The notes beneath the pieces are model-generated. The model did no database searches, was not told the DNA's origin, and worked only from the letters and a program-made list of their open reading frames with translations. From Burkholderiales bacterium (GTDB lineage: Bacteria; Pseudomonadota; Gammaproteobacteria; Burkholderiales; SG8-41): 64,000 nt of DNA. The DNA is taken from the NCBI GenBank assembly GCA_030683105.1, contig JAUXMZ010000025.1, positions 1-64,000 on the forward strand, read 5' to 3'. Of this stretch, positions 63,226 to 64,000 are shown piece after piece (position 1 is the first letter of the stretch; each line of letters begins with the position of its first letter). The translations under genes were made by a program, and so were the position numbers.

Positions 63226-63726
63226 ATGTATCCTTTAGGGCGTTCATCGTTCATCATGCTGACAGCAGCGCTGCTGCTGTCAGCATGCGGCTTTCACCTG
63301 CGCGGCCCGGCAGATTTGCCCTTTGATACGCTCTACGTGCAGGCGCCGCCAACGTCTCTGTTCGCGACGCAGTTGAAGCGTGCGGTGAGCGCCGGCAGCC
63401 AGACCAGGATCGCGGACAGCGCCAAAAGTGCAGCGGCCACGCTGCAGATCCTGAACGAAGTTCGGGAAAAACAGATTCTTTCGCTTTCCACCGGCGGCCG
63501 TGTCAGCGAGTTCCGGTTGCTCTACCGGGTGTCCTACCGTCTGCTCGACAGCAAGAACATAGACCAAATACCGCCAAGCCAAATCGAGCTGCAGCGCGAT
63601 TTCGCATACAACGACCAGCAGGTGCTGGCCAAGGAAGCAGAGGAAGCGCTGCTGTACCGTGACATGCAGACCGATGCCGTGCACCAGCTCGTGCGCCGTC
63701 TGCAGGCAGCCAAACTGAAGTCTTAA
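63226..63726 (+). CDS. lptE: LPS-assembly lipoprotein LptE
   Basis: A 166-residue outer membrane lipoprotein that plugs LptD. The lipobox is LLLSACGFHLRG (Cys about 24). The remainder has the LptE pattern of DTLYVQAPPTSLFATQLKRAV and EFRLLYRVSYRLLD, ending with YRDMQTDAVHQLVRRLQA. It follows leuS as usual; holA, the usual third gene, is replaced by lemA. Confidence 0.9.
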   Translation: MYPLGRSSFIMLTAALLLSACGFHLRGPADLPFDTLYVQAPPTSLFATQLKRAVSAGSQTRIADSAKSAAATLQILNEVREKQILSLSTGGRVSEFRLLYRVSYRLLDSKNIDQIPPSQIELQRDFAYNDQQVLAKEAEEALLYRDMQTDAVHQLVRRLQAAKLKS

Positions 63727-63742
63727 CAGGCCCTGCCAGGCC

Positions 63743-64000
63743 ATGGACGCCGGCACCATGATCGCATCTGCCATTGCCGGTGTAGTCGTGGCCTACGTCA
63801 TCCTCGCCTACAACCGCCTGGTGGCGCGCCGCAATCATGTGCTCGAGGCCTGGAGCGGCATCGATGTGCAGCTCAAGCGCCGTCATGACCTGCTGCCCAA
63901 GCTGGTCGACGCGGTCAAGGCCTATACCCGCTATGAGGAAAAGGCGCTGCAGGACATCACCCGGCTGCGGACGGCCACACAGTCTACGGGAAGCGCACGC
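63743..64000 (+). CDS. lemA: LemA family protein, partial (3' end beyond the window)
   Basis: The first 86 codons: an N-terminal membrane helix (MIASAIAGVVVAYVILAYNRLV), then ARRNHVLEAWSGIDVQLKRR, HDLLPKLVDAVKAYTRYEEK and ALQDITRLR, the LemA coiled-coil core. LemA proteins are membrane anchored and of unclear function. The gene is cut by the window end. An antisense open frame here is spurious. Confidence 0.88.
   Translation, partial: MDAGTMIASAIAGVVVAYVILAYNRLVARRNHVLEAWSGIDVQLKRRHDLLPKLVDAVKAYTRYEEKALQDITRLRTATQSTGSAR

Overview
The window is chromosomal DNA of a GC-rich betaproteobacterium. The evidence is gene order and protein character: an MSHA-type pilus operon; trmL / gpsA-secB-grxC-rhodanese; gpmI-envC-ctpA-moeB; slmA-HAD nucleotidase-argB; a DD-carboxypeptidase / D-amino-acid aminotransferase / ybeD / lipB / lipA run; leuS-lptE; and the DUF2782-thrB-BPSS1780 neighbourhood. 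I cannot name the species. No rRNA, tRNA or CRISPR was seen.

Layout. 1-9124: minus-strand mshE-G-B-A-A'-C-D-O-P, with a hicAB toxin-antitoxin pair at its distal end. 9.2-14.5 kb: tRNA modification, gpsA, secB, grxC, a membrane rhodanese and a PglL-like O-oligosaccharyltransferase that could glycosylate the pilin. 14.5-31.5 kb: housekeeping genes (gpmI, envC, ctpA, moeB, slmA, argB, hsp20 under a heat-shock-type promoter, a small ECF sigma/anti-sigma pair, a PCuAC copper chaperone, cell-wall genes, lipoate synthesis). 31.5-33.2 kb: two small genes separated by inverted repeat elements. 34-42.9 kb: nitrogen assimilation, with a KaiC-like/ATP-grasp protein, gdhA and gltB but no gltD beside it. 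42.9-51.1 kb: an accessory island with parDE, antitoxin relics, palindromic repeats, a radical SAM/SPASM gene followed by an unlisted 51-53 codon cysteine-rich peptide gene (a probable two-gene RiPP system), an integron-like cassette pair with an attC-like site, a frameshifted HEPN-type gene, a DUF5131/TcmP pair, and a zinc-ribbon protein with a small HEPN-like partner. 51.1-64 kb: polA, a LOG protein, thrB, a UvrD-type helicase carrying a 359-residue intein, leuS, lptE and the start of lemA.

Two things stand out. The first is the RiPP-like pair at 44279-45731. The second is a window-wide class of intergenic elements built as short-unit arrays (mostly heptamers) in inverted orientation around a core. 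They sit at gene ends, supply stop codons or extra residues (trmL, tlpA), disguise start codons (gpsA, mshB, mshD, mshO), occur in frame inside the helicase gene, and in one case enclose a whole gene. Both toxin-antitoxin pairs lie between imperfect direct repeats derived from the 3' end of a neighbouring gene.
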